NCBI GenBank assembly: GCA_026398615.1
Contig: JAPLSN010000024.1
Span: 61,984-125,983 of the forward strand
Direction of reading: 5' to 3'
Source: Spirochaetota bacterium
Lineage (GTDB): Bacteria > Spirochaetota > Spirochaetia > Treponematales > UBA12059
Length of the DNA: 64,000 nucleotides
Both the position numbers and the translations under genes were made by a program. Shown in pieces: positions 15,506-24,149 of this stretch. The number at the start of each line of letters is the position of its first letter. Position 1 is the first letter of the stretch. Below the pieces are notes generated by a model that did no database searches, was not told the DNA's origin, and saw only the letters and a list, made by a program, of their open reading frames with translations.

Positions 15506-17578
15506 GTGAATAGAATACTGCATCACCCCGTCCTGGACGTTCCTGGCGGCCGCCGCGAGGTGGATTTCCTCTTCGATGGCGTTCCTTCGAGAGGCTACGA
15601 GGGCGAAATCCTGAGTTCCGCCCTGTTTGCCGCGGGATACAAGCGTTTTTCGGTACACAGGAAAGGCGAGGCGCCCCAGGGCATCTTCTGCGCCAACGGG
15701 CAATGCTCACAGTGCACAGTCATCGTCAACGGCCTCGCCCGCAAGTCCTGCGTCACGCCCCTGGCCGCCGGCATGGACGTCCGCACCCTGGTGGGAATAC
15801 CCATCCTGCCCGCGGACAACCGTCCCCGGGGCCGCATGGAAAAAAAATCCGTCGAAACGGACATCCTCGTCATCGGCGGAGGCCCGTCGGGGCTTTCGGC
15901 CGCGATGGAACTCGCGGGGATGGGTTTCTCCGTCGTCCTCGCCGACGACAAGGAAAGGCTCGGCGGCAAGCTCGTCCTCCAGACCCACAAGTTCTTCGGG
16001 TCCGAGGAGGACTGCTACGCGGGCACGCGCGGCGTCGACATCGCCCGCAAGCTCGAAGCCGACCTGCGCTCGATCCCGAACGTCATGATCCTGGCGAATT
16101 CCCCCGTGGTCGGCATCTACAAGGACCGCAAGGCCGGCGTCTACGTCAACGCTTCGTCCTACCTGCTCGTGGGTTTCAAGGCCCTCGTCGTGGCGGCGGG
16201 CGCCCGGGAAAAGTCGATCCTCTTCCCCGGCAACGACCTTCCCGGCGTCTACGGGGCGGGAGCCTTCCAGACACTCGTGAACCGCGACCTCGTGAAGGCG
16301 GCCGACCGCGTCCTCGTCGTGGGATCCGGCAATGTCGGCCTCATCGGGGCCTACCACGCGCTCCAGGCGGGCATCTCCGTCGCGGCCATCGTGGAGATCC
16401 TCCCAAAAATAAACGGTTACAAGGTCCACGCCGACAAGATCATCCGCACCGGCGTGCCCGTCAGGCTCAACACGACGGTCGTCTCCGTCGAGGGCGACGG
16501 CCGGGTCGAGCGGGCCACCGTGGCAAGGGTGGACGAAAACTGGAAGCCCCTGCTCGGGACGGCGGAAACCTACGAGGTGGACACCGTCCTCATCGCCACG
16601 GGCCTGTCGAGCTGCGACGAATTCTACGACCAGGCGCGGGCTTTCGGATTCCCGGCCGTGAAGGCCGGCGACGCCGAGGAGATCGCCGAGGCGTCCAGCG
16701 CCATGTTCGGCGGCCGCATCGCTGCGCTGTCCCTGGCCAAACTGCTGGGCAAGGCCGTGACGATCGACGAGTCGTGGATCGCCAAGCGCGAAGTGCTCAA
16801 GTCGCGTCCCGGCGACGTTTCCTGCCGCGACGAGGAGACCGCCGGCGAGCGGTGGCGACCCGTCTTCTTCTGCACCGAGGAGATCCCCTGCAATCCCTGC
16901 GCGACGGTCTGCCCCACTGGTTCGATAACCCTGCGCGAGAACAAGGGTACGATCATGGACCTTCCCTACTACCACGGGTCCGACTGCAAGGGCTGCATGG
17001 CCTGCGTCGCGGCCTGCCCGGGACTCGCCGTGTCGCTCATCAGGCGCATCGACGACGCGTGGACCGAGGTCGTGCTTCCCTTCGAGTTCGACCCATGGTT
17101 CGAGCAGGGCGCGATCCTGCCCGTGCTGGCGCAGGACGGGAGCTTTCTCGAGGACGCATCGCTCCAGCGGAAGTTTTTCCATAAAAAGTACAGGACCTGG
17201 CTCCTCACGCTCAAGGTGAGCGCGGCCAACGCGCCGAAGGCCGCGGGCATCCGGGTCCAGGCCGAGGAAACAACGCGCCCCATGCCCTCCCCGCGCTTCG
17301 AACACCTGCCCGACGACGCGGTCGTCTGCCGCTGCGAACGCGTGACGGTCGGGGAGCTCGTGGAGTTCATCAGGGCCAACCGCGTCACCGACGTGAACCA
17401 GCTGAAGACGATACGCGCGGGCATGGGCGCCTGCGGCTCCAAGACCTGTACGCCGCTCTACTCGCAGGTGTTCCGGAAGGCGGGCGTGGACCCGAAGGAC
17501 GTGACGGGCGGCTCGGTCCGCCCCCTGGCGGTCGAAGTGCCGATGGGCGACCTCGTCAACGAAGGAGGCAGGCCGTGA
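15506..17578 (+). CDS. HcnB/opine-oxidase/sarcosine-oxidase-alpha-like FAD dehydrogenase with Fe-S domains
   Basis: A 690-residue fused electron-transfer flavoprotein. In order: a 2Fe-2S ferredoxin-like domain (first 100 residues, GIFCANGQCSQCTVIVNG), an FAD/NAD-binding disulfide-reductase-like domain (VIGGGPSGLSAAMELAG, VVAAGAREKSILFPGNDLPGV, VVGSGNVGLIGAYHALQ), a 4Fe-4S-type insertion (CNPCATVCP, CKGCMACVAACP) and a C-terminal BFD-like [2Fe-2S] domain (CRCERVTVGELVEFI, GACGSKTC). The family oxidises N-substituted amino acids, opines or glycine together with a DAO-type partner, encoded by the next gene, which overlaps by 4 bp. The start is GTG 15506 with GGAG 9 nt upstream. The extra ferredoxin domains suggest electrons pass to an acceptor other than oxygen. 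Confidence 0.85.
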   Translation: MNRILHHPVLDVPGGRREVDFLFDGVPSRGYEGEILSSALFAAGYKRFSVHRKGEAPQGIFCANGQCSQCTVIVNGLARKSCVTPLAAGMDVRTLVGIPILPADNRPRGRMEKKSVETDILVIGGGPSGLSAAMELAGMGFSVVLADDKERLGGKLVLQTHKFFGSEEDCYAGTRGVDIARKLEADLRSIPNVMILANSPVVGIYKDRKAGVYVNASSYLLVGFKALVVAAGAREKSILFPGNDLPGVYGAGAFQTLVNRDLVKAADRVLVVGSGNVGLIGAYHALQAGISVAAIVEILPKINGYKVHADKIIRTGVPVRLNTTVVSVEGDGRVERATVARVDENWKPLLGTAETYEVDTVLIATGLSSCDEFYDQARAFGFPAVKAGDAEEIAEASSAMFGGRIAALSLAKLLGKAVTIDESWIAKREVLKSRPGDVSCRDEETAGERWRPVFFCTEEIPCNPCATVCPTGSITLRENKGTIMDLPYYHGSDCKGCMACVAACPGLAVSLIRRIDDAWTEVVLPFEFDPWFEQGAILPVLAQDGSFLEDASLQRKFFHKKYRTWLLTLKVSAANAPKAAGIRVQAEETTRPMPSPRFEHLPDDAVVCRCERVTVGELVEFIRANRVTDVNQLKTIRAGMGACGSKTCTPLYSQVFRKAGVDPKDVTGGSVRPLAVEVPMGDLVNEGGRP

Positions 17579-18747
17579 AGACCTTCGACGTCGTCATCGT
17601 CGGCGCCGGCTCGGTCGGCGTCCCGCTCGCGTACTGCCTGGCCCGGAAAGGCATCCGGACGGCCTGTGTGGAGAGCGAAGCCTCCTGGGGCCGGGGCCAG
17701 AACCGCGCCGCCATCGGCGGGGTGCGCGCCACGCACTCCGATCCCGGCAAGATCCGCATCTGCAACGAATCCATCGCCATCATGAGCCGTTTCCGCGAGG
17801 AGCACGGCATCGACATCGAGTGGCGCTCCGGCGGCTATCTCTTCCTTGCCTACGACGAAGCGCGCGAGAAGGCTTTCAGGGAACTGCTCGTCGTCCAGAA
17901 GGCGGCGGGCCTGGGCATCGACTGGATACCCGCGGACCGCGTCCTCGAGCTGGCGCCCGGACTGAAGCGCGAGGGCTTGAGGGGCGGCACCTTCAGTCCC
18001 GGCGACGGCTACGCCTCGCCCCTCATGACATCCACCGCCTTCCACAAGCTGGCCCTCGAGGCAGGTGCGGAATTCTCCTTCGGCGAGACGGTCACGGGCT
18101 TCGACATGGAAGGCGGCCGCATGACGCGCATGCGTACCGACCGTGAAACCTGGTCGGCCGGGCTCTTCGTGAACGCCGCGGGAGCGAGCGCGGCGGAACT
18201 TTCGAGCCTCGTCGGCATGGAAATCCCGGTGCACCCGGACTGCCACGAGGGAGGGGTCTCCGAGCCCGTGGAACGGTTCATGGAGCCGATGCTCGTGGAC
18301 ATCATCCCGGACGACGAATCCGGCAACTATTACTTCTACCAGGCGAACACGGGCCAAGTCGTCTTCTGCATCACCCCGAAACCCCAGGTCTGGGGTACCG
18401 ACATGGACAACAGCTCGGGTTTCCTGCCTCTGGTCGTCCGCCGCATGCTCGAGATCTATCCCCGGCTGCGGAACCTCCGGGTGCGCAGGACCTGGCGCGG
18501 CATGTACCCCATGACCCCCGACGGGCTCCCGGTCATCGGGTACTGCAGGGAAGCGGAGAACATGCTCCTCCTCGCCGGGATGTGCGGCCAGGGTTTCATG
18601 ATCGGCCCCGGGCTCGGATCGATCATGGCGGAGGTGATCGCGGACGGCGCGACCGGGGCCGCGGCGTCCGCTTCGGGTGAATACGGCTTCATCTTCGACG
18701 AGTTCACGCCCTACCGGAAATTCGAGGGCATGGAAATGCTGAAGTAG
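17575..18747 (+). CDS. DAO-family FAD oxidoreductase (HcnC / sarcosine-oxidase-beta-like)
   Basis: A 390-residue D-amino-acid-oxidase-fold flavoprotein. The Rossmann motif VVIVGAGSVGVPLAYCLARKG is at residues 5-25; GRGQNRAAIGGVRATHSDPG follows as in sarcosine/glycine oxidase beta subunits; LFVNAAGASAAELSSL contacts FAD; and the C-terminal MTPDGLPVIGYCREAENMLLLAGMCGQGFMIGPGLG closes the site. It should bear the amine-oxidising active site and pass electrons to the upstream Fe-S flavoprotein, with which it overlaps by 4 bp (GTGA). A glycerophosphodiesterase gene follows after 9 bp, an unusual neighbour. The substrate is not determined. Confidence 0.86.
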   Translation: MKTFDVVIVGAGSVGVPLAYCLARKGIRTACVESEASWGRGQNRAAIGGVRATHSDPGKIRICNESIAIMSRFREEHGIDIEWRSGGYLFLAYDEAREKAFRELLVVQKAAGLGIDWIPADRVLELAPGLKREGLRGGTFSPGDGYASPLMTSTAFHKLALEAGAEFSFGETVTGFDMEGGRMTRMRTDRETWSAGLFVNAAGASAAELSSLVGMEIPVHPDCHEGGVSEPVERFMEPMLVDIIPDDESGNYYFYQANTGQVVFCITPKPQVWGTDMDNSSGFLPLVVRRMLEIYPRLRNLRVRRTWRGMYPMTPDGLPVIGYCREAENMLLLAGMCGQGFMIGPGLGSIMAEVIADGATGAAASASGEYGFIFDEFTPYRKFEGMEMLK

Positions 18748-18756
18748 GACCCCCTG

Positions 18757-19593
18757 ATGACGATACCCGCCGGAATCATCGCGATCGCCCATCGCGGCTT
18801 CAGGAGCATCGCGCCCGAGAACACGCTTGCCGCCGCCGAAGCCGGTTTCGCCTGCGGTGCGGACGCATGGGAGCTGGACGTGGCCGCGACGAGCGACGGC
18901 GAACTCGTGGTGATCCACGACGATACCCTTCGCCGTACCACGAATGCCGCGGCCGCCTTTCCCGCGCGCGAGCCGTGGACCGTCCACGATTTCACGCTCG
19001 CGGAAATCGAAACCCTGGATGCCGGCAGCTGGTACGCCGGGTCCGACCCCTTCGGCCGCATCGCGTCGGGCGAAGCGGGGCCGTCCCTCCTAGCCGGCTA
19101 CCGTGGCGTGCGCGTCCCCACCCTGCGCGGATGCCTCGGGTTCACGAAGTCGAAAGGCTGGCTCGTGAACGTGGAGATCAAGGACGCGTCGGGGTGGCCC
19201 TGCCACGCATGGATCGTCGAGCGGACGGTGGAGCTTGTCCGTGAACTCGGTATGGTCGACTCGGTCATCGTCTCGTCCTTCAACCACGACTACATCCGCA
19301 GGGTCAAGCTCGCGGAGCCGCGCCTCGATACCGGCGCCCTCGTGGATAAAGTCGCGCCCTCCGATCCGGTGGCGCTGCTCCGAGAAACGGGAGCCCGCTC
19401 GTACAATCCCGGCAGGGAAATTCTCACCGAGGCGACCGTCGTCGCGCTCCGGGCCGGGGGCTTTGACATTTTCCCCTGGACCGTCAACTCGGAAGCGGAC
19501 ATGCGGCGGCTCCTGGACTGGGGTGTCACGGGCATCATCACCGACTTCCCGGACCGCCTCCTCAAGGTACTCGATCGAAGATCCCGGTACTGA
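18757..19593 (+). CDS. ugpQ: glycerophosphodiester phosphodiesterase
   Basis: A 278-residue GDPD-family TIM barrel that hydrolyses deacylated phospholipids (glycerophosphodiesters) to sn-glycerol-3-phosphate and an alcohol. The catalytic N-terminus is IAHRGFRSIAPENTLAA, followed by AWELDVAATSDGELVVIHDD (metal and acid/base residues), LVNVEIK, and the late FPWTVNSEADMRRLLDWGVTGIITDFPD. The shape matches cytosolic UgpQ; no signal peptide is present. Sitting just before ugpBAE fits cytoplasmic cleavage of imported glycerophosphodiesters. It lies 9 bp after the DAO gene, probably in the same transcript. The symbol is assigned by family and context. Confidence 0.88.
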   Translation: MTIPAGIIAIAHRGFRSIAPENTLAAAEAGFACGADAWELDVAATSDGELVVIHDDTLRRTTNAAAAFPAREPWTVHDFTLAEIETLDAGSWYAGSDPFGRIASGEAGPSLLAGYRGVRVPTLRGCLGFTKSKGWLVNVEIKDASGWPCHAWIVERTVELVRELGMVDSVIVSSFNHDYIRRVKLAEPRLDTGALVDKVAPSDPVALLRETGARSYNPGREILTEATVVALRAGGFDIFPWTVNSEADMRRLLDWGVTGIITDFPDRLLKVLDRRSRY

Positions 19594-19610
19594 TCCTTAC
19601 TACAGCGAGA

Positions 19611-19680
19611 AAACATGAACCATCCGTTTTTCGCTCCCGCGAAGGGTGATCATTGAGGATTCATGTTTCCTTTCCATTGA
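19611..19680 (+). repeat. dispersed ~70-bp palindromic repeat, copy 1
   Basis: The element opens with (G)GAAACATGAA(T/C)C, has a centre containing CGCTCCCGCGAAGGG, and closes with GATTCATGTTTCCTTTCCAT. Terminal arms are inverted repeats. Other copies are at 24034-24107 (opposite strand) and 54312-54382. Confidence 0.85.
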
Positions 19681-19736
19681 ATTGACCAGAAAGTCCCGCC
19701 CTCGGGCGAGAAAAAGCATCGACTGGCAAAAACAAT

Positions 19737-19765
19737 TTGCACAATCAGGAAGACGGGACTACACT
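19737..19765 (+). promoter_or_regulatory. candidate promoter of ugpB
   Basis: TTGCAC and TACACT are 17 bp apart, 45 bp upstream of the ugpB start. Matches to consensus are partial. Confidence 0.45.
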
Positions 19766-19809
19766 GACGGATGCGGCTCCACGACGGGCCGCGGATCCAG
19801 GAGGCTACA

Positions 19810-21117
19810 ATGAAACGTTTCTTCATGACTGCATTCACACTTGTCTTGATCGCGACGGCGGTTTTCGCCGAACCGGTCAGCGTGGATTTCTGGCATGCCA
19901 TGACCGGCAAGAACGGCGAGATTGTGCAGGCCGTCTGCGACAAGTTCAACGCCAGCCAGACCGACTACAAGATCGTGCCCGTCTTCAAGGGTTCGTACAG
20001 CGACACCATGAACGCCGGCATCGCGGCTTTCCGCGCCGGCCAGGCCCCCGGCATCATCCAGGTCTACGAAGTGGGCACCGCCACGATGATGGCCGCCAAG
20101 GGCGCGATCAAGCCGGTCTACCAGCTGATGGCCGAGAACAAGGCCAAGTTCGATCCCAAGGCGTACATCCCGACGATCACGAGCTACTACTCGACGTCCA
20201 AGGGCGAAATGCTCTCCATGCCCTTCAACAGCTCGACGGCGGTCATGTATTACAACAAGGAAGCGTTCAAGAAGGCCGGGCTCGATCCCGAAAAGCCGCC
20301 GGTCACCTGGCCCGAGTTCTTCGATTACGCGAAGAAGCTCAAGGCCTCCGGCATGGAAGGCGGATTCACCACCAACTGGATCTCCTGGATCCAGCTCGAA
20401 AACTTCTCCGCCTGGCACAACCAGTCCTTCGGCACCAAGTCCAATGGCTTCGACGGACTCGATACCAAGCTGGTCTTCAACACCCCCCTTACGCTCAAGC
20501 ATTTCCAGACCATCTATGACCTCTCGAAAGACAAGACCTTCATCTACGGCGGCCGCGAGAACAAGGCCAACCCGCTCTTCAGCTCCGGCCAGGTCGGCAT
20601 GCACTTCGAATCGATCGGCGGTTACGGCAGCATGAAGGCCACGTGCAAGTTCGAGTTCGGCGTCGCCCGCCTCCCTTACTACGCCGACGTCAAGGGAGCC
20701 CCGCAGAACTCCATCATCGGCGGAGCTTCGCTCTGGGTCTTCAACGGCAAGGGCAAACCCGAGTACAAGGCGATCTCCGAGTTCTTCGCCTTCATCTCGC
20801 AGCCCGAAATCCAGGCTTTCTGGCACCAGAACACGGGCTACCTCCCCATCACGAAGGCCGCCTACGAACTGACCAAGTCCCAGGGCTTCTATGTGGCCAA
20901 CCCCGGGATGGAAGTCGCGATCAACCAGCTCCTCAACAAGGCCCCGACCGGAAACTCGATGGGCATCCGCTTCGGCAACTTCAACATCATCCGCGAGATC
21001 GAGGACCAGACCTGGGAAGACATCCTGGCCGGCAAGATCTCCGTGAAGGACGGCCTCGACAAGATGGTCAAGGACGGCAACGAGAAGCTGCGCGAATTCG
21101 AACGCCTCTACAAGTAA
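19810..21117 (+). CDS. ugpB: UgpB-like periplasmic glycerol-3-phosphate/sugar-binding protein
   Basis: A 435-residue extracellular solute-binding protein of ABC-transporter family 1. The signal peptide MKRFFMTAFTLVLIATAVFA is cleaved before EPVSVDFWHAMTGKNGEIV. Its UgpB features (FWHAMTG, YKIVPVFKGSYSDTM near the start, QAPGIIQVYEVGTATM) fit binding of sn-glycerol-3-phosphate or glycerophosphodiesters, supported by the neighbouring GDPD gene. The start is the ATG at 19810 with AGGAGG 8 nt upstream; the longer ORF has none. No lipobox is present, so it is probably soluble in the periplasm. A strong hairpin follows the stop. Confidence 0.9.
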   Translation: MKRFFMTAFTLVLIATAVFAEPVSVDFWHAMTGKNGEIVQAVCDKFNASQTDYKIVPVFKGSYSDTMNAGIAAFRAGQAPGIIQVYEVGTATMMAAKGAIKPVYQLMAENKAKFDPKAYIPTITSYYSTSKGEMLSMPFNSSTAVMYYNKEAFKKAGLDPEKPPVTWPEFFDYAKKLKASGMEGGFTTNWISWIQLENFSAWHNQSFGTKSNGFDGLDTKLVFNTPLTLKHFQTIYDLSKDKTFIYGGRENKANPLFSSGQVGMHFESIGGYGSMKATCKFEFGVARLPYYADVKGAPQNSIIGGASLWVFNGKGKPEYKAISEFFAFISQPEIQAFWHQNTGYLPITKAAYELTKSQGFYVANPGMEVAINQLLNKAPTGNSMGIRFGNFNIIREIEDQTWEDILAGKISVKDGLDKMVKDGNEKLREFERLYK

Positions 21118-21124
21118 CGGTCCG

Positions 21125-21158
21125 CATGGCCTGCTGCCAGCAAAGGTAGCAGGCCATG
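21125..21158. other. 11-bp hairpin between ugpB and ugpA
   Basis: CATGGCCTGCT pairs with AGCAGGCCATG around a 12-nt loop, 7 bp after the ugpB stop. Without a T-run it may stabilise the upstream binding-protein mRNA rather than terminate. Confidence 0.6.
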
Positions 21159-21161
21159 GTT

Positions 21162-21335
21162 CACCAGGAAGGGCACGAAGGGAAGAAAAAGGGCACGTAA
21201 GGAAGCGAACAGGATTGAGGGAAAAGAAGATGACAACAGTGTGAGCCAGCGCACTTGTCATCCATTCCAATCATTTCCCTTTCTCCATCTTCCCTTCGCG
21301 CCCTTCGTTTCCTCCGTGTGCTTCGTGGTTCTTCC
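21162..21335. repeat. CACGAAGG-type repeats in inverted arrangement
   Basis: Direct copies (CAGGAAGGGCACGAAGGG, GGGCACGTAAGG) near 21162-21205 and reverse-complement copies (CCCTTCGCGCCCTTCG, CTTCGTGGTTCTT) near 21290-21335 flank the ugpB-ugpA gap. They resemble the repeat at 7713. Confidence 0.55.
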
Positions 21336-21373
21336 TGCCCTGAAGCAATCATCCCATTCCGGAGACAGTGTCG

Positions 21374-22258
21374 ATGACGAAACAGTACGAATTCCCGAGC
21401 AAGGGCCTGCCCTATCTCCTGGTCCTCCCGCAGATGGCGGTCGTCTTCGTCTTCTTCTTCTGGCCGGCCGCGCAGGCAGTCTACCAGTCCTTCTTCGTGC
21501 AGGACCCCTTCGGCTTTTCACTCATCTTCGTCGGCTTCGAAAACTACACCAAGCTCTTCGCGGACCCCGCGTACTGGGATTCCTTCGGCGTCTCCACGGT
21601 CTTCGCGCTCTCCGTCGCATTTTCCTCCATGTTCATCGCGCTCTTCCTCGCGGTGCAGGCGAACAGGAAGATGCGCTTCTCGTCCTTCTACAAGACCATG
21701 CTCATCTGGCCGTACGCGGTCGCCACCATGGTCGCGGGCGTGCTCTGGCTCTTCATGTTCAACCCGAACGTCGGCGTCATCGCGTGGTTCCTCGCGAAAG
21801 TCCTCGGGATCAAATGGAACCACCTGCTCGATTCGGGACAGGCCCTGCTGCTCGTGTCCATCGCCGCGTCGTGGAAGCAGATAGCCTACAATTTCGTCTT
21901 CTTCCTCGCCGGGCTCCAGGCCGTGCCCGCCACGCTCGTCGAGGCGGCCGCCATCGACGGAGCCGGCCCCGGCAAGCGCTTCTGGGCCATCATCTTCCCC
22001 CTCCTCTCGCCGACGACCTTCTACCTGCTGGTCATGAACCTCGTCTACGGCTTCTTCGAAACCTTCCCGATCATCCACCAGGTGACGGCGGGCGGCCCGG
22101 GCACGTCGACGAACGTGCTCGTCTACAAGGTATGGAGGGATGGCGTCATCAACCTCGACCTCGGGAGCTCGGCCGCGCAGTCGGTCGTTCTCATGATACT
22201 CGTCATCGGGCTCACCGTGGTCCAGTTCCGCTTCATCGAGCGGAAAGTCAACTACTAG
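21374..22258 (+). CDS. ugpA: UgpA-like ABC transporter permease
   Basis: A 294-residue inner-membrane permease of the MalF/UgpA type. Six hydrophobic segments are visible (the first is YLLVLPQMAVVFVFFFW), and the cytoplasmic EAA loop reads VEAAAIDGAGPGKRFWAIIFP, which docks with the ATPase. Start is the ATG at 21374 (GGAG 9 nt upstream); the GTG two codons earlier is too close to the ribosome-binding site. ugpE follows after 9 bp. No UgpC/MalK-type ATPase is in the operon, so the pair probably uses a shared ATPase encoded elsewhere, as is common for such importers. Confidence 0.88.
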   Translation: MTKQYEFPSKGLPYLLVLPQMAVVFVFFFWPAAQAVYQSFFVQDPFGFSLIFVGFENYTKLFADPAYWDSFGVSTVFALSVAFSSMFIALFLAVQANRKMRFSSFYKTMLIWPYAVATMVAGVLWLFMFNPNVGVIAWFLAKVLGIKWNHLLDSGQALLLVSIAASWKQIAYNFVFFLAGLQAVPATLVEAAAIDGAGPGKRFWAIIFPLLSPTTFYLLVMNLVYGFFETFPIIHQVTAGGPGTSTNVLVYKVWRDGVINLDLGSSAAQSVVLMILVIGLTVVQFRFIERKVNY

Positions 22259-22267
22259 GAGACCGCC

Positions 22268-23113
22268 GTGACCGAACACTCGAAAATGCGGCGCTTCCTG
22301 CCGCACCTGTTCCTCGGCCTGGCGATGGTCGTGATCATCTTCCCGATCTGGCTGGTATTCGTCGCGTCGACGCGCACCAGCGCCGAGATCCTCTCCGCAC
22401 CGATGCCTGTCGTGCCGGGAAGCCACATCATAGAGAACTACGGGCGGGCCTTCTTCGAAGGGGCGAAGAACCTCGGCGCGTCGGCTTTCACGATGATGAA
22501 GAATTCCTTCATCATGGCCATGGGGATCGCCGTGGGCAAGATCGTGGTATCGCTCCTCGCCGCCTTCGCCATCGTCTTCTTCGACTTCCGCTTGCGCAAG
22601 TTCTGCTTCTGGGCCATCTTCATCACCCTGATGCTGCCGGTCGAGGTGCGCATCATGCCGACCTACAAGGTCATCTCCGACCTGGGCATGCTGAACTCGT
22701 ACTGGGGCCTCATCCTCCCGATGATCGTGTCGGCCACGGCCGTCTTCCTGTTCCGGCAGTTCTTCATGTCGGTCCCCAGGGAGATCGCCGAAGCCTCGCA
22801 GATAGACGGCGCCAGCCCCATGGCCTTCTTCGCCGAGATACTCGTCCCCATGACAAGGACTCCCATCGCGGCCATGTTCGTCATCCAGTTCATCTACGGC
22901 TGGAACCAGTACCTCTGGCCGCTGCTCATCACGACGAAGGAGAAGTACTACACGCTGCTTATCGGCATCAACCGCATGCTGTCCGGCGCCGACGTGCAGA
23001 TCGAGTGGCAGATCGTCATGGCGACCGTCCTCCTCGCCATGATCCCGCCGGTCATCGTCGTCGCGGTCATGCAGAAGCAGTTCGTGACGGGCATGACAGA
23101 CACGGAGAAGTAA
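22268..23113 (+). CDS. ugpE: UgpE-like ABC transporter permease
   Basis: A 281-residue permease of the MalG/UgpE type with six hydrophobic segments, the EAA motif EIAEASQIDGASPMAFFAEILVP and the C-terminal family ending QKQFVTGM. It forms the heterodimeric channel with UgpA. The start is a GTG with GGAG about 8 nt upstream. The set UgpB-A-E next to glycerophosphodiesterase points to import of glycerol-3-phosphate or glycerophosphodiesters, though these family members can also carry other sugars. Confidence 0.88.
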   Translation: MTEHSKMRRFLPHLFLGLAMVVIIFPIWLVFVASTRTSAEILSAPMPVVPGSHIIENYGRAFFEGAKNLGASAFTMMKNSFIMAMGIAVGKIVVSLLAAFAIVFFDFRLRKFCFWAIFITLMLPVEVRIMPTYKVISDLGMLNSYWGLILPMIVSATAVFLFRQFFMSVPREIAEASQIDGASPMAFFAEILVPMTRTPIAAMFVIQFIYGWNQYLWPLLITTKEKYYTLLIGINRMLSGADVQIEWQIVMATVLLAMIPPVIVVAVMQKQFVTGMTDTEK

Positions 23114-23129
23114 GCCTTGTTTCAGGAAT

Positions 23130-23180
23130 GAGCGCGGCGATGGGGCGGGCCAGGGAACGTCCGGTACGGTCCATGGGCAC
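23130..23180 (+). repeat. single diverged copy of the 4154-4330 repeat unit
   Basis: GAGCGCGGCGATGGGGCGG followed by CCAGGGAACG and a GGTCCATGGGC end matches the start and middle of the ~63-bp unit at 4154. It lies just after ugpE. Confidence 0.5.
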
Positions 23181-23267
23181 GCCCTTCGCCGCTCTCGACT
23201 TTACGGGCATCGATTTTCCTGCTACGCTTGACCCATGGATTCCCGCATCGTGAACGAGAAGGCAGCC

Positions 23268-24029
23268 ATGTACAAGGATCGAAGCGTGAGGCTGACGCCG
23301 GCGCTCTTCGACCAGCTCCGCATCGACAAGAAAAGCATCCAGCTCAAGGTGGATGAGTTCTTCATCGCGTGCATCCCTTTCGAGCTTTCCCTCGCCAAGG
23401 CCAGTCTGCTCGCCTTTCTCAGCGAGCAGGAAACCGTGTTTTTCGAAAAATACGTGGGAAAGAACCAGAAGCTCTCGATCACCTGGAATCCGCCGTACGG
23501 TACCAGGAGCGAAACCTTTTTCCTCGTCAGCCGCGTGCTATGCTTCCGGAAACCCGACCCGGCTTCCCCCTACTGCTTCATCGATGTCGAATTCGTGTCA
23601 TCACCGCACGCGTTGAAGGAAATGCTCGTCACATACTTCACCGAGCTGGACGAGGCGGAGCGCTTTTTCAAGGAGGCCGCCGATACGCCGCTCTCGGCGG
23701 AGCAGGTCCTCGCAGCCTTCGGAAGCGCGCACCTGACCCTGATCAGGGACGGCTGCGTCGCCGAGCGCCTGAAGATCGCCCGCTGTTCGCCCCGGAAAAT
23801 CCGCGCCTTCGGGGAATTCGAGGGAACCCTGCCCGCCCCCGGCGACATTCTGGACTTGGAACCTTTCGAAGGGGAAGGCGCCTGCCTCATCAGGGGGAAG
23901 TGCGACGCATTCGTGCCGTATGCGGAAGCGCAGGGTTTCGCATGGCTCGACCTGACCTTGGAGTTCCTTCCCTGCTCCAGCTCGCGGATACGGCGGGCGG
24001 TGGTGGGCAACAGGCATGCACCGTACTGA
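23268..24029 (+). CDS. conserved protein of unknown function, 253 aa (possibly PilZ-like)
   Basis: I do not recognise this with certainty. It is soluble, with two similar-looking beta-rich halves: residues about 10-110 (RLTPALFDQLRIDKKSIQLK, then FLVSRVLCFRKPDP) and about 165-250 (RKIRAFGEFEGTLPAPGDILDLEPF). The tail IRRAVVGNR lacks a clear RxxxR c-di-GMP motif at the usual place, so a PilZ-type role is only a suggestion from shape. I prefer the ATG at 23268, because AAGG lies 7 nt upstream; the ATG at 23235 would add 11 residues. It lies between ugpE and a palindromic repeat. Confidence 0.6.
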   Translation: MYKDRSVRLTPALFDQLRIDKKSIQLKVDEFFIACIPFELSLAKASLLAFLSEQETVFFEKYVGKNQKLSITWNPPYGTRSETFFLVSRVLCFRKPDPASPYCFIDVEFVSSPHALKEMLVTYFTELDEAERFFKEAADTPLSAEQVLAAFGSAHLTLIRDGCVAERLKIARCSPRKIRAFGEFEGTLPAPGDILDLEPFEGEGACLIRGKCDAFVPYAEAQGFAWLDLTLEFLPCSSSRIRRAVVGNRHAPY

Positions 24030-24033
24030 TCAT

Positions 24034-24107
24034 TCAATGGAAAGGAAACATGAATCGTCAATAATTACCCCTCGCGGGAGCGAAAGATGGATGATTCATG
24101 TTTCCTT
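24034..24107 (-). repeat. dispersed ~70-bp palindromic repeat, copy 2 (reverse orientation)
   Basis: The reverse complement of copy 1: TCAATGGAAAGGAAACATGAATC at one end, CTCGCGGGAGCGAAAGATGG in the centre and GATTCATGTTTCCTT at the other. It lies directly upstream of the PEGA-protein gene and might affect its expression. Confidence 0.85.
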
Positions 24108-24149
24108 GCTTCAGGATGGATCAGCAAGCAGCGAAAGGAGAATGACGGC

